The notes: a model not told the origin generated them from the letters alone. A DNA stretch of 64,000 nt from Phocaeicola barnesiae DSM 18169 = JCM 13652 (GCF_000374585.1 NZ_KB894646.1:62001-126000); one strand, 5' to 3'; counted from the stretch's first letter, positions 19,106 through 28,038 are shown. Numbers and translations are program-made.

Positions 19106-20353
19106 CTAAAGTACCAGCTCTTCCGCGTCGCCAAAGTTATCATATCCTGTCGTAATTACCCAATCGCCGGGTTGTAACCCTTCGGTAATTTCATACTGGA
19201 CGGGGTTTTGGCGCCCGATGGTGATAGGTACTTTCACCGCACGGGTCTTGTCGGCATTCAATTTGTAAATCCAGTTTCCACCTGTCTGCTGGTAGAAATT
19301 GCCGCGTGAAACCACCAACGCCTTTTCTGGTTGTCCCAGTTCAATCTGCACCCTGAAGCTCTTTCCCAGACGGACATTTTCCGGCAGGCTGTCCGTGAAT
19401 ACCAGGTCTACCTCGAACATGCGGTCCTTCACCTCAGGTACCACCTTCGTAACCTTCAGCGGATATTTCCGGTTCTGGTAAGAAATGGTGGCAGGAAGTC
19501 CGGTAGTAACCCGGTCGATGTAATACTCGCTGAGCGAGGTGTGTATCTTGAACTGGTCCATCACCTTCACTTCGGCAATGTTCTCTCCGGCACCGACTTT
19601 CTGGCCGGGAGTCACTTTCACGAAACTCAGTTGCCCGTCAATCGGAGCACGGACTACCAGTTCCTCTACCCGATTCTGACTCCGTTCCATCTTCTTATAT
19701 TCCCGTTCCAGGTCATTCCGAAGCAGTTCCTTCCGGATAACCGTCATGGCCGAGTCGCTACGCAGGCTCTGTAGTTTCAAGCGGGTGGACGCCGTCTTGT
19801 AGTTGAATTCATCTTCCGAGACTTCCAGTTGGGCTTTGCTACGAATGCCCATCGTATATTCTTCTTTTTCGAGGGCATAACTCTTGCGGATTTTATTCAA
19901 CTCGTATTCCGCTTCCAGCGTCTGCTGCTTCAGGGTCAAGCTCTTCTGCTCCATCTCCAGTTCCTTCTCTTGGTAAGAGATACGTTGTTTCTCCCATTCA
20001 TCCTGCTGGTCTTCGATGTCACGCATCAGGTTCGGATTGGTAAGTATCAGAATGGTGTCTCCTTGTTTCATAAGCCTGCCTTCCTCGGCTACGATGCGGT
20101 GTACATTCCCCTCTTCACGGGTATTGACAATGATGGTCATAATCGGTTGTACGATACCTTCTACATCTACGTATTCCAGGAAGTCGGCATGACGCACTTC
20201 GGCGGTCTGCACATTCTCCAGCTTGATGCGTAACCGACGGGGACCTGCCGCCAATACAATGACATAGATGAGTCCGGCCAGCAGGACTATGCCGCCTATC
20301 AGGCTATAGCGGTAACGGATGTACCAGGGTTTCTTTTCCAGTTTTATATCCAT
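19106..20353 (-). CDS. Periplasmic adaptor (HlyD/MacA-type membrane fusion protein)
   Basis: Adaptor bridging the inner-membrane ABC permeases and the TolC channel. 415 residues: N-terminal anchor helix about 14-34; a first lipoyl-like half (EGIVQPIMTIIVNTREEGNVHRI); a long charged helical hairpin about 105-225 (coiled coil); a second lipoyl half (VRAPIDGQLSFVKVTPGQKV); a beta-barrel; and a membrane-proximal domain ending ITEGLQPGDWVITTGYDNFG. Adaptors of MacA type use this layout. It lies 330 bp downstream of tolC, with a dispersed repeat in the gap that might separate or attenuate transcription. Confidence 0.88.
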   Translation of the reverse strand: MDIKLEKKPWYIRYRYSLIGGIVLLAGLIYVIVLAAGPRRLRIKLENVQTAEVRHADFLEYVDVEGIVQPIMTIIVNTREEGNVHRIVAEEGRLMKQGDTILILTNPNLMRDIEDQQDEWEKQRISYQEKELEMEQKSLTLKQQTLEAEYELNKIRKSYALEKEEYTMGIRSKAQLEVSEDEFNYKTASTRLKLQSLRSDSAMTVIRKELLRNDLEREYKKMERSQNRVEELVVRAPIDGQLSFVKVTPGQKVGAGENIAEVKVMDQFKIHTSLSEYYIDRVTTGLPATISYQNRKYPLKVTKVVPEVKDRMFEVDLVFTDSLPENVRLGKSFRVQIELGQPEKALVVSRGNFYQQTGGNWIYKLNADKTRAVKVPITIGRQNPVQYEITEGLQPGDWVITTGYDNFGDAEELVL

Positions 20354-20374
20354 AGGTTTTAGTTTTTAAGTTCG

Positions 20375-20560
20375 CTTTTACTTTTTCTTTTTGACGTCAA
20401 AAAGAAAAAGATAACAAAAAGAAAAAACGCCGGCTGCAGTTTTGAGGCGGCTACGAAACGTCTTCCGCCGGAAGCGCAGGAACTCGCTTCGCTCAAACAG
20501 CCTGCGCTTCTTTTCATCGGAATCCGATTCTCCGCTCTTTCGCCTCAAAACAGAGGCCGG
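20375..20560 (+). repeat. Dispersed ~188-bp intergenic repeat, full-length copy 1
   Basis: Begins with CTTTTACTTTTTCTTTTTGA and its inverted arm CAAAAAGAAAAAG, continues ...AACAAAAAGAAAAAACGCCGGC, contains the hairpin CGCAGGAACTCGCTTCGCTC...GCCTGCG, and ends CAAAACAGAGGCCGG. Related full copies are at 36732-36919 and 37682-37869; short internally deleted copies are at 28250-28324 and 33340-33413. This copy is the most diverged. It lies between tolC and the adaptor gene. Confidence 0.85.
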
Positions 20561-20683
20561 ATTATTTTCAAATTGACTATCAATGTTAGTATATCAATTC
20601 TCACTAATACTAGTCATTCTATACAGGCTCTCACTCTACTATTAACTGAGCAACTTACCGGTAATAGCATGCTTATAAGTGCC
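20561..20683. other. Intergenic tail before tolC stop, nothing recognisable
   Basis: AT-rich sequence between the dispersed repeat and the tolC stop codon. I see no convincing gene, promoter or terminator in it. Confidence 0.4.
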
Positions 20684-22156
20684 CTATAGCTCGGTCGGAA
20701 GATTATGCCACAACGGACGGTCGTGTTCAAAATCATACTGCGTCATGCTCCGCAGGCCGTAATAAAGCGTCCAGTACGTCTGCATGGCCGTCATATAGTT
20801 CCGGCGTGCCGCATCCTTTTCGGTAGTGGCGGCGTTCAGGTCGAGGATGGTTGATTTGCCCAACAGGTACAGCCGCAAGGCCACTTCATAACGTTTCTGT
20901 GCCGTACGGTCCGTCTTGGCGGCTACCAGCACTTGCCGGCCTTGCAGGTTGAATTGTCGCACCATCTTGCGTACATTCAGCTCGAAATCGGTCATTCCCT
21001 GTGCCACTTGGGTTTCTACCAGTTCTACCTGCGATTTCGCCACACGCACCTTTCCTTTTCCTCTTCCCCAGTCCAATATCGGAATGGCGATGGAAAGACT
21101 GACGTATTGCTGGTCGAGCGGGTCACGATACGATTCCTTGAACTTGTCCGATGTCTGCGACAGGCCGAATTGCAGATACAGGTCTGCCTTCAGTCCCCGG
21201 GAAGCCCTGGCCGAAGCCAGCTGACTACGGCTTTCCAGGCGGAGTCGCTGATACATATCCATGTCGGGGCTGTTGGCGTATGCCTGTCGGAGCGCTTCAT
21301 CCAACGGAATCTCGAACGAAGGAAGACTGTCCGAAGGTTCTACTTCTATCGTCACATCTTCCCGGATTCCCAGAAAGGAACGGAACGTCAGCATGGCATC
21401 CTCCACTTCGATGCGTGCCTGCATCAGGTTCGTTTCTTCGTTCAGCTTGTTCACCTCCAGTTGCAGCATCTCGTTTTCGGTGATATTCCCGATGTTATAC
21501 CGTCCGCGTGCATATCGGTACAAGGTATCGGCCGATGCATAGTTCGCGGCCGCAATGTTGAGGTTCGTCTGGGCGGTTGCCAACGAATAGAACAGTTCGC
21601 AGGTTTTCGAAGCAATGAGTTCCAACGTTTCCGCGTAGGCTTTCCCCGCCTCACGGAAACGGACCGGCTCAATGCGTTTGTCCCATTTCAGGTAATTGTA
21701 CCCGAAGAGGGACTGGCTATAGCCGATGGATATCGGTTGGGTACTATAGGCAGTTGCTCCGGTTCCCAGTTCATCCATGCGCTGGCTGGAGGTCTGGACA
21801 AAGAAATTACCGCCCGTCAGTGAAAGGTTCTGACTAATCTGAAGCCCCAAATCCGTACTGAGCTGGTTTTGCCTGATGAATAATTCGGTTCCGTCCGGCT
21901 GAGTTACCTTATTAATCTGTCGGTTCAGATACGGGTTGGATATAAGCGATACCGAAGGCAGGTAATTGGCCCGGAAAGAGCGGTAGCTCCAATAGGCCGA
22001 CCGATACGTATGTCGGGCCGCCTGCGCTTCGGGCGATTGCTCCTGCGCCAATGCGATGGCATGGTCGAGGGTAAATACCTGCCTATCTGTTTCCGTCTGT
22101 GCCGAAAGGGTAATTCCGGAACAGGCCAACAGCCATAGCATCCATTTTCTTTTCAT
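20684..22156 (-). CDS. TolC-family outer membrane efflux protein
   Basis: Outer-membrane channel of the efflux system, about 490 residues. Seen: signal peptide MKRKWMLWLLACSGITLSAQ; two OEP repeats with long helices (for example AIALAQEQSPEAQAARHTYR, and the second-half counterpart beginning PLDEALRQAYANSPDM); GxSxxLFGYNYLKW in the barrel region. I start at MKRK, not at in-frame Mets 12 or 18 nt upstream, because the predicted sigma-54 transcription start is near 22182 and only this Met leads straight into a signal peptide. First gene of the efflux operon. Confidence 0.9.
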   Translation of the reverse strand: MKRKWMLWLLACSGITLSAQTETDRQVFTLDHAIALAQEQSPEAQAARHTYRSAYWSYRSFRANYLPSVSLISNPYLNRQINKVTQPDGTELFIRQNQLSTDLGLQISQNLSLTGGNFFVQTSSQRMDELGTGATAYSTQPISIGYSQSLFGYNYLKWDKRIEPVRFREAGKAYAETLELIASKTCELFYSLATAQTNLNIAAANYASADTLYRYARGRYNIGNITENEMLQLEVNKLNEETNLMQARIEVEDAMLTFRSFLGIREDVTIEVEPSDSLPSFEIPLDEALRQAYANSPDMDMYQRLRLESRSQLASARASRGLKADLYLQFGLSQTSDKFKESYRDPLDQQYVSLSIAIPILDWGRGKGKVRVAKSQVELVETQVAQGMTDFELNVRKMVRQFNLQGRQVLVAAKTDRTAQKRYEVALRLYLLGKSTILDLNAATTEKDAARRNYMTAMQTYWTLYYGLRSMTQYDFEHDRPLWHNLPTEL

Positions 22157-22190
22157 AGTCGTCATTTCATGCAATTTTACACATAGACAG

Positions 22191-22210
22191 ATTCAAAAAC
22201 CGTGCCATCG
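22191..22210 (-). promoter_or_regulatory. Sigma-54-like promoter for the tolC efflux operon
   Basis: On the minus strand TGGCACG, 4 nt, TTGAA matches the -24/-12 consensus TGGCACG-N4-TTGCW except for GA instead of GC at -12. Transcription would start near 22182, some 26 nt before the chosen tolC start. The adjacent divergent gene encodes an NtrC-type activator, which fits. Confidence 0.6.
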
Positions 22211-22263
22211 AAACAACCTGTTAATTATCAGACAGATATAATAACTTTCTATTCATCGTTTCC

Positions 22264-22298
22264 GTGCGATTCCGCACAAAAATCGTGCGAAATCGCAC
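22264..22298. promoter_or_regulatory. Two tandem palindromes, probable NtrC-type enhancer sites
   Basis: GTGCGATTCCGCAC (22264-22277) and GTGCGAAATCGCAC (22285-22298) share the form GTGCG-n4-CGCAC. Their centres are 21 bp apart, two DNA turns, so both face the same side. They lie about 60-95 bp upstream of the sigma-54-like promoter of tolC and just upstream of the activator gene's own -7 box, suiting activation of the pump and autoregulation. Confidence 0.65.
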
Positions 22299-22321
22299 AC
22301 ACAACACAACGGATTTTATCG

Positions 22322-22329
22322 TATCTTTG
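22322..22329 (+). promoter_or_regulatory. Promoter -7 box for the NtrC-type regulator
   Basis: TATCTTTG matches TAnnTTTG, 21 nt upstream of the regulator's ATG and 24 bp downstream of the second palindrome. Confidence 0.65.
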
Positions 22330-22350
22330 TCTGCATAATACAACATACGC

Positions 22351-23742
22351 ATGAATACCACCACACCCAAGGAAATGGAAGAAAAAGGAAAAATTCTGAT
22401 TATAGACGATAACGAAGACGTATTGTTCGCCTTGAACCTGTTGCTGGAGCCTTACATGGAGAAGATTAAGGTTACCACGCAACCCACACGCATCAAACAC
22501 TTCATGGAAACCTTCCAGCCCGATGTCATCCTGCTGGACATGAACTTCTGCCGCGATGCCATCAGCGGACAGGAAGGTTTTGATTACCTGGAAGAGATTC
22601 TGGGTATCGACCCGAAAGCGATTGTGATTTTCATGACCGCCTATTCCGATACGGAGAAAGCGGTCCGGGCCATCAAGGCCGGTGCCACCGATTTCATTTC
22701 GAAACCGTGGGAGAAGGAGAAGCTACTCGCTACCCTCTTCTCGGCCGTCAAGCTCAGCAAGTCCAGAAAAGAAGTAGACCGCCTGCAGGAACAGGTTACG
22801 GCTTTGCGCAACGATGCTTCCCTGCCTGAACTCATCGGCGAATCTCCGGCCATGCGTCAAGTCAAGGACACGATTTTCCGTCTCTCGGATACAGATGCCA
22901 ATATCCTGATTCTGGGCGAAAACGGTACCGGAAAGGATTTGGTGGCCCGGATGCTGAAACATTTCTCTCCCCGTGCTACGGAAGCCTTCGTCACCATCGA
23001 CTTGGGGAGCATTCCGGAACAGTTGTTCGAGAGTGAACTTTTCGGTTATGAGAAAGGGGCCTTTACCGATGCCCATAAAGCTAAGCCCGGACGGATGGAA
23101 ATGGCTTCGGGCGGCACGCTTTTCCTCGATGAAATCGGGAACTTGTCGCTTCCGATGCAGGCCAAATTGCTGACGGCACTGGAGAAACGGCAGATTGTCC
23201 GCCTGGGTGCCGTAGAGCCTGTCCATATCGATGTGCGGCTGATTTGTGCCACCAATGCCCAGTTGCCGGATAAAGTACACGAAGGCTCGTTCCGTCAGGA
23301 CCTGCTTTATCGCATCAATACCATCGAGTTGCACATCCCTCCGCTCCGTGAACGGGGAGAAGACATCATCCTGCTGGCCCAGCATTTCCTGGATACCTAC
23401 AACCGGAAATACCATAAATCCATCACCGGACTGAACCGCGAAGCCCGCAACAAGCTGCTGAAGTATGCCTGGCCGGGCAATGTACGCGAGCTTCAGCACA
23501 TCCTCGAACGGGCGGTCATCTTGAGCGAGAACCACATCCTGCGCCCCGAAGACTTCCTCCTGCCGAAGCAGAAAGGACAAGCCAGGGATTTCGATGACGA
23601 GGAACTGAACCTGGAGAAACTGGAACGCCGGGCCATCGAACGGGCGCTCCGTCAGAGTGGAGGAAATTATTCCCTGGCCGCCGAAATGTTGGGCATTACC
23701 CGTTTCGCCCTTTACCGGAAAATCGACAAACTGAACCTGTAG
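22351..23742 (+). CDS. Sigma-54-dependent NtrC-family response regulator
   Basis: Activator of 463 residues. Receiver domain with Asp63 (QPDVILLDMNF) and the Lys in ISKPW. The AAA+ domain has Walker A GENGTGKD at 189-196, the sigma-54 contact loop as GAFTDA (236-241, Asp in place of the second Gly of GAFTGA), Walker B GTLFLDE at 255-261, and arginine-finger region WPGNVRELQHILERAV. A C-terminal Fis-type helix-turn-helix contains NYSLAAEMLGITRFALYRKI. Followed by its kinase gene after 3 nt. It likely binds the palindromes just upstream and drives the efflux operon. Confidence 0.92.
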   Translation: MNTTTPKEMEEKGKILIIDDNEDVLFALNLLLEPYMEKIKVTTQPTRIKHFMETFQPDVILLDMNFCRDAISGQEGFDYLEEILGIDPKAIVIFMTAYSDTEKAVRAIKAGATDFISKPWEKEKLLATLFSAVKLSKSRKEVDRLQEQVTALRNDASLPELIGESPAMRQVKDTIFRLSDTDANILILGENGTGKDLVARMLKHFSPRATEAFVTIDLGSIPEQLFESELFGYEKGAFTDAHKAKPGRMEMASGGTLFLDEIGNLSLPMQAKLLTALEKRQIVRLGAVEPVHIDVRLICATNAQLPDKVHEGSFRQDLLYRINTIELHIPPLRERGEDIILLAQHFLDTYNRKYHKSITGLNREARNKLLKYAWPGNVRELQHILERAVILSENHILRPEDFLLPKQKGQARDFDDEELNLEKLERRAIERALRQSGGNYSLAAEMLGITRFALYRKIDKLNL

Positions 23743-23745
23743 CCT

Positions 23746-25017
23746 ATGAAAACCTTCTCGTATTGCCTCCTGACCCACATCCTCGCCCTGGTAGTCTGCG
23801 TTGCCGTAGGGGTAGTCGGCTTCGTGCACGGGCTTTTGTTTTCCAGCTTCGCCTGTACATTGATAAGTATCGGCATCTGCTTCAGCATGTACCGCATCCA
23901 GCGGAGAACGGTGGAGAACCTGAAGCGGACCATCGCCTGTCTGAAACGGAAGGATTTCAGCGGTATCGTTCCGCCGGCCTTTGCTGACAAGGAAATCCGG
24001 GAACTTTCTTCGGAACTGACGAAGGTCATCCAGGAACTTAAGGGGAATCTGCTGAATGAGGAAGCCAAATACCAGTATTACGAGAATCTCTTGAACAAGG
24101 TAGACACGGCAGTCATCGTCTGTAGCGCTACCGGAAGGATTGACTGGATGAACAAGGCGGCGCTTCACCTGTTGGGCGATACAGCTACCCTTCCCGGCGA
24201 GATTCCCGAAGCACTGGAACAACATCATCAGATTGTCCGCCTGAACAACCAGACACCCGGCCTGGAACTGGCCGTCTCGTCTACACTGATTACCATCAAA
24301 GGAAGGGAACGCAGCATCATCACCTTGAAGAATATCCATTCGGCATTAGAAAAGACGGAGATGGAGGCATGGCAGAAACTGATCCGGGTACTCACCCACG
24401 AAATCATGAATTCCATCACACCGATTATCTCCTTGTCGGATACCTTGAGCGAACGGAGCCGGGAATATCCGCAGAGCGAACACACCCGTACCTCCATTTC
24501 GCAGGGACTGGACATCATCCACCGGCGTTGCAAGGGACTGATGGAGTTCGTAGAGAATTACCGGAAGCTGACCCGTGTCTCACCCCCGGTCAAGACCTGC
24601 ATCGAAGTGGATGCTTTCTTTGAAGATTTGAAAGGTTTGGTGGCCGAGCACTACGTCCGTTTCCGGGTAGCAAAAGAAGGAATGGTCTGGAACGCTGATA
24701 GACCTCAGATGGAACAGGTCTTCCTGAATCTCCTGAAGAATGCCCGCGAAGCCTGTAGCCGGCGGCCGTCACCGGAAGTGGAAGTGGTTGCGGAGCCGAT
24801 GGCAAACGGCATCCGTTTCCTTGTATCGGATAATGGAGAGGGGATTTTACCCGAAGTGAAGGAACGTATCTTCGTCCCCTTCTTTACCACCAAACCGAAC
24901 GGTTCGGGTATCGGACTCAGCCTGTGCCGCCAGGTTGTTTCCTTGCACGGCGGACGAATCTACGTAGAATCGGAACTGGATAAAGGTACCCGCTTTGTCA
25001 TGGAATTGCCTAGGTAA
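23746..25017 (+). CDS. Sensor histidine kinase partner of the NtrC-type regulator
   Basis: Membrane kinase of 423 residues. Two adjacent N-terminal helices (about 6-28 and 33-50) leave almost no periplasmic loop, so it probably senses within the membrane or cytosol. Then a PAS-like segment (about 110-195, IVCSATGRIDWMNKAALHLL), the H-box RVLTHEIMNSITPIISL with His218, and HATPase motifs NLLKNAREAC, DNGEGI and GSGIGLSLCRQVV. Encoded 3 nt after the regulator gene, so one operon. Confidence 0.88.
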   Translation: MKTFSYCLLTHILALVVCVAVGVVGFVHGLLFSSFACTLISIGICFSMYRIQRRTVENLKRTIACLKRKDFSGIVPPAFADKEIRELSSELTKVIQELKGNLLNEEAKYQYYENLLNKVDTAVIVCSATGRIDWMNKAALHLLGDTATLPGEIPEALEQHHQIVRLNNQTPGLELAVSSTLITIKGRERSIITLKNIHSALEKTEMEAWQKLIRVLTHEIMNSITPIISLSDTLSERSREYPQSEHTRTSISQGLDIIHRRCKGLMEFVENYRKLTRVSPPVKTCIEVDAFFEDLKGLVAEHYVRFRVAKEGMVWNADRPQMEQVFLNLLKNAREACSRRPSPEVEVVAEPMANGIRFLVSDNGEGILPEVKERIFVPFFTTKPNGSGIGLSLCRQVVSLHGGRIYVESELDKGTRFVMELPR

Positions 25018-25049
25018 GTAGATACCAGTTGACCGAAACAAAAATGTAG

Positions 25050-25070
25050 GGACGCACGGCTTGTGCGTCC
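25050..25070. repeat. 21-bp dispersed palindrome GGACGCACGG/TGTGCGTCC
   Basis: One copy of a short palindromic repeat found about 13 times in this window, mostly after the consensus TGTAGGGACGCACGG and before CCGTGCGTCCTA. It lies between the kinase and the TonB receptor genes, which converge. Confidence 0.7.
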
Positions 25071-25138
25071 TAATAAACACATTCGAGCCCCAAAATCCGG
25101 ATGCCCCATCATGCCCGATATAAAGCCCCATTCAACAA

Positions 25139-25165
25139 GTAAGGGCGAGAATCCCTCGCCCTTAC
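25139..25165. terminator. Bidirectional hairpin between kinase and TonB receptor genes
   Basis: GTAAGGGCGAG pairs perfectly with CTCGCCCTTAC around a 5-nt loop. It lies just beyond the receptor's stop codon and could end both convergent transcripts. Confidence 0.65.
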
Positions 25166-25185
25166 ACAACATTATAAACTTCTCG

Positions 25186-27492
25186 TCAATAGCTCAACTT
25201 GATTCCGGCAAAATACGAACGCGGCATGCCCGGTCCGTAGATGTAGCCCGAGTCACGGTCGGCACCCTGGTCGAAATCATCCTGGTACGCATTGAAGAGG
25301 TTCTGTACACCCGCGTTTACCTGCAGGTTGATGCTCTTGTAAAGTTTGAAATCATACCCTACTTTCAGCCCCACATCCATGAACTTGCGGGTCTTTTCCG
25401 TCCGGTTTTCCGAGATATATCCCTTGTGGTGTTCCACCAGCATGCTTCCGGTGTAGGTACCCGACAATGCCACGGTCAACGGCGTAATCGGGTTGTAGGT
25501 CATCGTAAAATAGCCGTAGGCATCCGGTGTACGGAACATGCGCTTTTCCGGAGCCACATCGCCGGCATCGCTCCACGAACGGGCTTCCTTGTACTCGGCT
25601 TTCTGGAGGGTGACTCCGGCCTGCAATTGCCAGATGTTGCGCCAAGCCAGCTTACCTTCCACCGTCAATCCGTATACCGTGGCTCCTTTCTCATTGCCAC
25701 GTTCAATCATCAGCACCCCGTTTTCCACACCCAGGTCGGTCAGGGCAAACACGTCCGAAAGGTCGGTATAGAAACCTTCCACCAACAGGTTGCCCTGCCA
25801 GTCGCCCCAGCTATGGTACATATCGGCCGAGAGGCTCAAGCTCTGCGATTTCTCTTCCTTCAGGTCATCGGCCAGTTTGATCATCGACACGTTTCCACCC
25901 ACGTTGGCAATGTGCAGGTCCTCGTCGAAGGCCTGCGGCGCACGGAAACCGAACGAATAGCTGGCACGCAGGTTGATGTTCTCGGTCGGATTATAGCGCA
26001 GGTTCACACGCGGGCTGAATACCGGATGGTCCAGCAGGTTGTGCTTGTCCAGACGGCCGCCGATGAGGAAACTCCATTGGTCGTTTTTCCATTCGTTCTG
26101 GGCGAAGGCACTCACGATGCGCACCTCCTGGTCCGTATACCGCTTGTAGCCCCACATGTTGTCCTTCAGATTGTCCTGGTTGTATTCCAGACCGGCGGTC
26201 AGGTCGGCCGGCATGAAGAGGCAACGGTCAAAATGGAAACCGTATTGTGTTCCGGCAACCCAAGTCAGGTCGGTCGTCGCGCCGTAGGCATTCAGGTCCT
26301 GTCCGCCTCCGTAATAGCTGTCACGTTTGATGTGCTGGGCCGAAGCATACACACCCAGGCGATGTTTCTCGTTGGGTGAGAAATAATCGAATTTCAGTCC
26401 CCCGGTATTGATGCTATGCTCCGTCTGTTCGGCGATGTTCGCTTCGTGAGCCGGACGGTCCAGCATGTCGCCACCCCGGCGGAACTCCTCCAGATGATGG
26501 TACTCGAAAGTCAGTTTCGAATAGGTGCTGGTCTTGATGTACGAACGGAAACCCACCGTCTGGTTCTCCAGCTTCGGAAGTTCCGTATATCCGTCAGCGT
26601 CGTGGTCGTAGCCGCTCCGTTCGCGGTTCTGACCGAAAAGCGCCAGCCCCATCTTCTGGTCATCCGTCACCAGCGAGGCGTTCACCATCGTATTGTTCTC
26701 GAACACATTCAATCCGCCGATACCGGTCAGCGTGTGTGAAAGTTGTGCCGAGTTACGGCTCGGTTCCTTGGTGATGATGTTGATGGTACCCGCAATAGCC
26801 GATGAGCCGAACAGGGCTGAGCCGCCGCCACGCATCACTTCCACGCGGTCAATCATGTTGGCCGGAATCTGTTCCAGCCCATATACGCCCGAGAGTGCGC
26901 TGAAGATAGGACGCGAATCAATCAGAATCTGAGTATACGGACCGTCCAGTCCGTTGATACGTACCTGCTGATACCCGCAATTCTGGCAATTGTTCTCCAC
27001 CCGCACTCCCGGCTGGAAGTTCAGTCCCTGCGCCAGACAGGTGGAATTGGTATTCTCGAAGGTCTGCATCGACATCACGTTCACCAGTGTCGGCGCCATG
27101 CGTCGGGTCGTCTCGTTCCGGTTGGCCGAAACCACCACTCCCTCGATGGCAATCAGGTCCTCTTCGATTTCAAAATTCAACTCGATGGTCTGACCTTTCT
27201 TCAGGGCGACCTCCTTCTGTACCGTCTTGTACCCTACCGAAGAGACTACCACGGTAAATGTCCCTTCTTTCAGGTTCTTCATGAAATAATGCCCGGTGGC
27301 ATCCGTAGTGGTTCCGATGGTAGTTCCCTTCAAGGCCACACTGATGAACGGCAGATGCTCTCCCGAATATTTGTCTACTACGTGACCGATCAGGTTCGCA
27401 TCCGACCCGTCAGTCACCGGTTCATACGCATACGCGTGTTGTGGAAACAATATACAAATTGCTCCCCATAAGATAATGGTAAGTATTTTCAT
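25186..27492 (-). CDS. TonB-dependent outer membrane receptor
   Basis: Receptor of about 768 residues. Signal peptide MKILTIILWGAICILFPQHAYA; carboxypeptidase-regulatory-like N-domain (GHVVDKYSGEHLPFISVALK, about residues 35-115); plug domain with NCGYQQVRINGLDGPYTQIL and FGSSAIAGTINIITK; then a beta-barrel ending in aromatic SYFAGIKLSY. Start chosen at the Met opening the signal peptide; the frame is open 27 nt further. The plug sequence resembles receptors for siderophores, cobalamin or metals rather than SusC, and no SusD gene is adjacent. The gene follows a small His-rich membrane protein gene in one operon, hinting at a metal or metal-chelate substrate. Confidence 0.88.
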   Translation of the reverse strand: MKILTIILWGAICILFPQHAYAYEPVTDGSDANLIGHVVDKYSGEHLPFISVALKGTTIGTTTDATGHYFMKNLKEGTFTVVVSSVGYKTVQKEVALKKGQTIELNFEIEEDLIAIEGVVVSANRNETTRRMAPTLVNVMSMQTFENTNSTCLAQGLNFQPGVRVENNCQNCGYQQVRINGLDGPYTQILIDSRPIFSALSGVYGLEQIPANMIDRVEVMRGGGSALFGSSAIAGTINIITKEPSRNSAQLSHTLTGIGGLNVFENNTMVNASLVTDDQKMGLALFGQNRERSGYDHDADGYTELPKLENQTVGFRSYIKTSTYSKLTFEYHHLEEFRRGGDMLDRPAHEANIAEQTEHSINTGGLKFDYFSPNEKHRLGVYASAQHIKRDSYYGGGQDLNAYGATTDLTWVAGTQYGFHFDRCLFMPADLTAGLEYNQDNLKDNMWGYKRYTDQEVRIVSAFAQNEWKNDQWSFLIGGRLDKHNLLDHPVFSPRVNLRYNPTENINLRASYSFGFRAPQAFDEDLHIANVGGNVSMIKLADDLKEEKSQSLSLSADMYHSWGDWQGNLLVEGFYTDLSDVFALTDLGVENGVLMIERGNEKGATVYGLTVEGKLAWRNIWQLQAGVTLQKAEYKEARSWSDAGDVAPEKRMFRTPDAYGYFTMTYNPITPLTVALSGTYTGSMLVEHHKGYISENRTEKTRKFMDVGLKVGYDFKLYKSINLQVNAGVQNLFNAYQDDFDQGADRDSGYIYGPGMPRSYFAGIKLSY

Positions 27493-27557
27493 GAGTTTAA
27501 TGTTTCGTTTGTAATTCATTTACAGCCGTTTCACGCCAGAAACGGCACTTTTCAGAC

Positions 27558-27896
27558 TTACAGACGAACAGGAGGAGCCCGCAGGTAATGGCTCCGGCTT
27601 TCACGGAGCACAGGTTTGCCGCTCGTCGGGTTGACTATCAGAACGGCAAGCAGAATCAGCCACAAAGGTAAATCTACCGAAGTGGATTCATTACCCGAAG
27701 AAACGATGGCAGACAGATAGAGAATGGTCTCGTATTGAGCCTTCGTATGGGCATGCCCGGTATGGAAAGGATGCGAGTGCACGATGACCACTCCGTTCAC
27801 CACGTGCGAGTGGGTGAACAGTGTGATACCGCACCAGTATAATGAGAACAGCAGCAGTAGGAACCACCCTGTTTTTCTGTATTCCTTTCTTTTCAT
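27558..27896 (-). CDS. Small His-rich membrane protein preceding TonB receptor
   Basis: Protein of 112 residues of unknown function. Seen: a positively charged start MKRKEYRKTG, helix about 10-28, a histidine-rich stretch THSHVVNGVVIVHSHPFHTG with further His after it, a second helix about 77-93, and a basic tail. The clustered His-x-His motifs on one side of the membrane suggest metal binding (zinc, iron or copper). The start is set by a TAATTTTG box at 27918-27925, which excludes the longer frame beginning at 27920. It lies 65 bp upstream of the receptor, probably in the same transcript. Confidence 0.65.
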   Translation of the reverse strand: MKRKEYRKTGWFLLLLFSLYWCGITLFTHSHVVNGVVIVHSHPFHTGHAHTKAQYETILYLSAIVSSGNESTSVDLPLWLILLAVLIVNPTSGKPVLRESRSHYLRAPPVRL

Positions 27897-27917
27897 CGAT
27901 TCGGGTTTTCGAGCCGG

Positions 27918-27925
27918 CAAAATTA
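27918..27925 (-). promoter_or_regulatory. Promoter -7 box for the His-rich protein/TonB receptor operon
   Basis: TAATTTTG on the minus strand matches TAnnTTTG, 22 nt upstream of the chosen start. Confidence 0.6.
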
Positions 27926-28017
27926 CTCATTTCCCCGTCATCCGCAAAATTCCTTACAAGGTATTTGCATGGTTTATAGTTGATTTTGCAAAATCATACA
28001 ATTCCGTTGATAAGTAG

Positions 28018-28038
28018 GGACGCACGGTCCGTGCGTCC
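28018..28038. repeat. 21-bp dispersed palindrome, perfect copy
   Basis: GGACGCACGGTCCGTGCGTCC-type copy in the gap between the TonB operon promoter and kamA. A degenerate inverted relative lies at about 28144-28166. The remaining sequence up to 28249 shows nothing recognisable. Confidence 0.7.

Noticed and set aside
22723..24339. 538-codon frame opposite the regulator/kinase pair
   Set aside because: It spans two real genes on the other strand and has no domain of its own.
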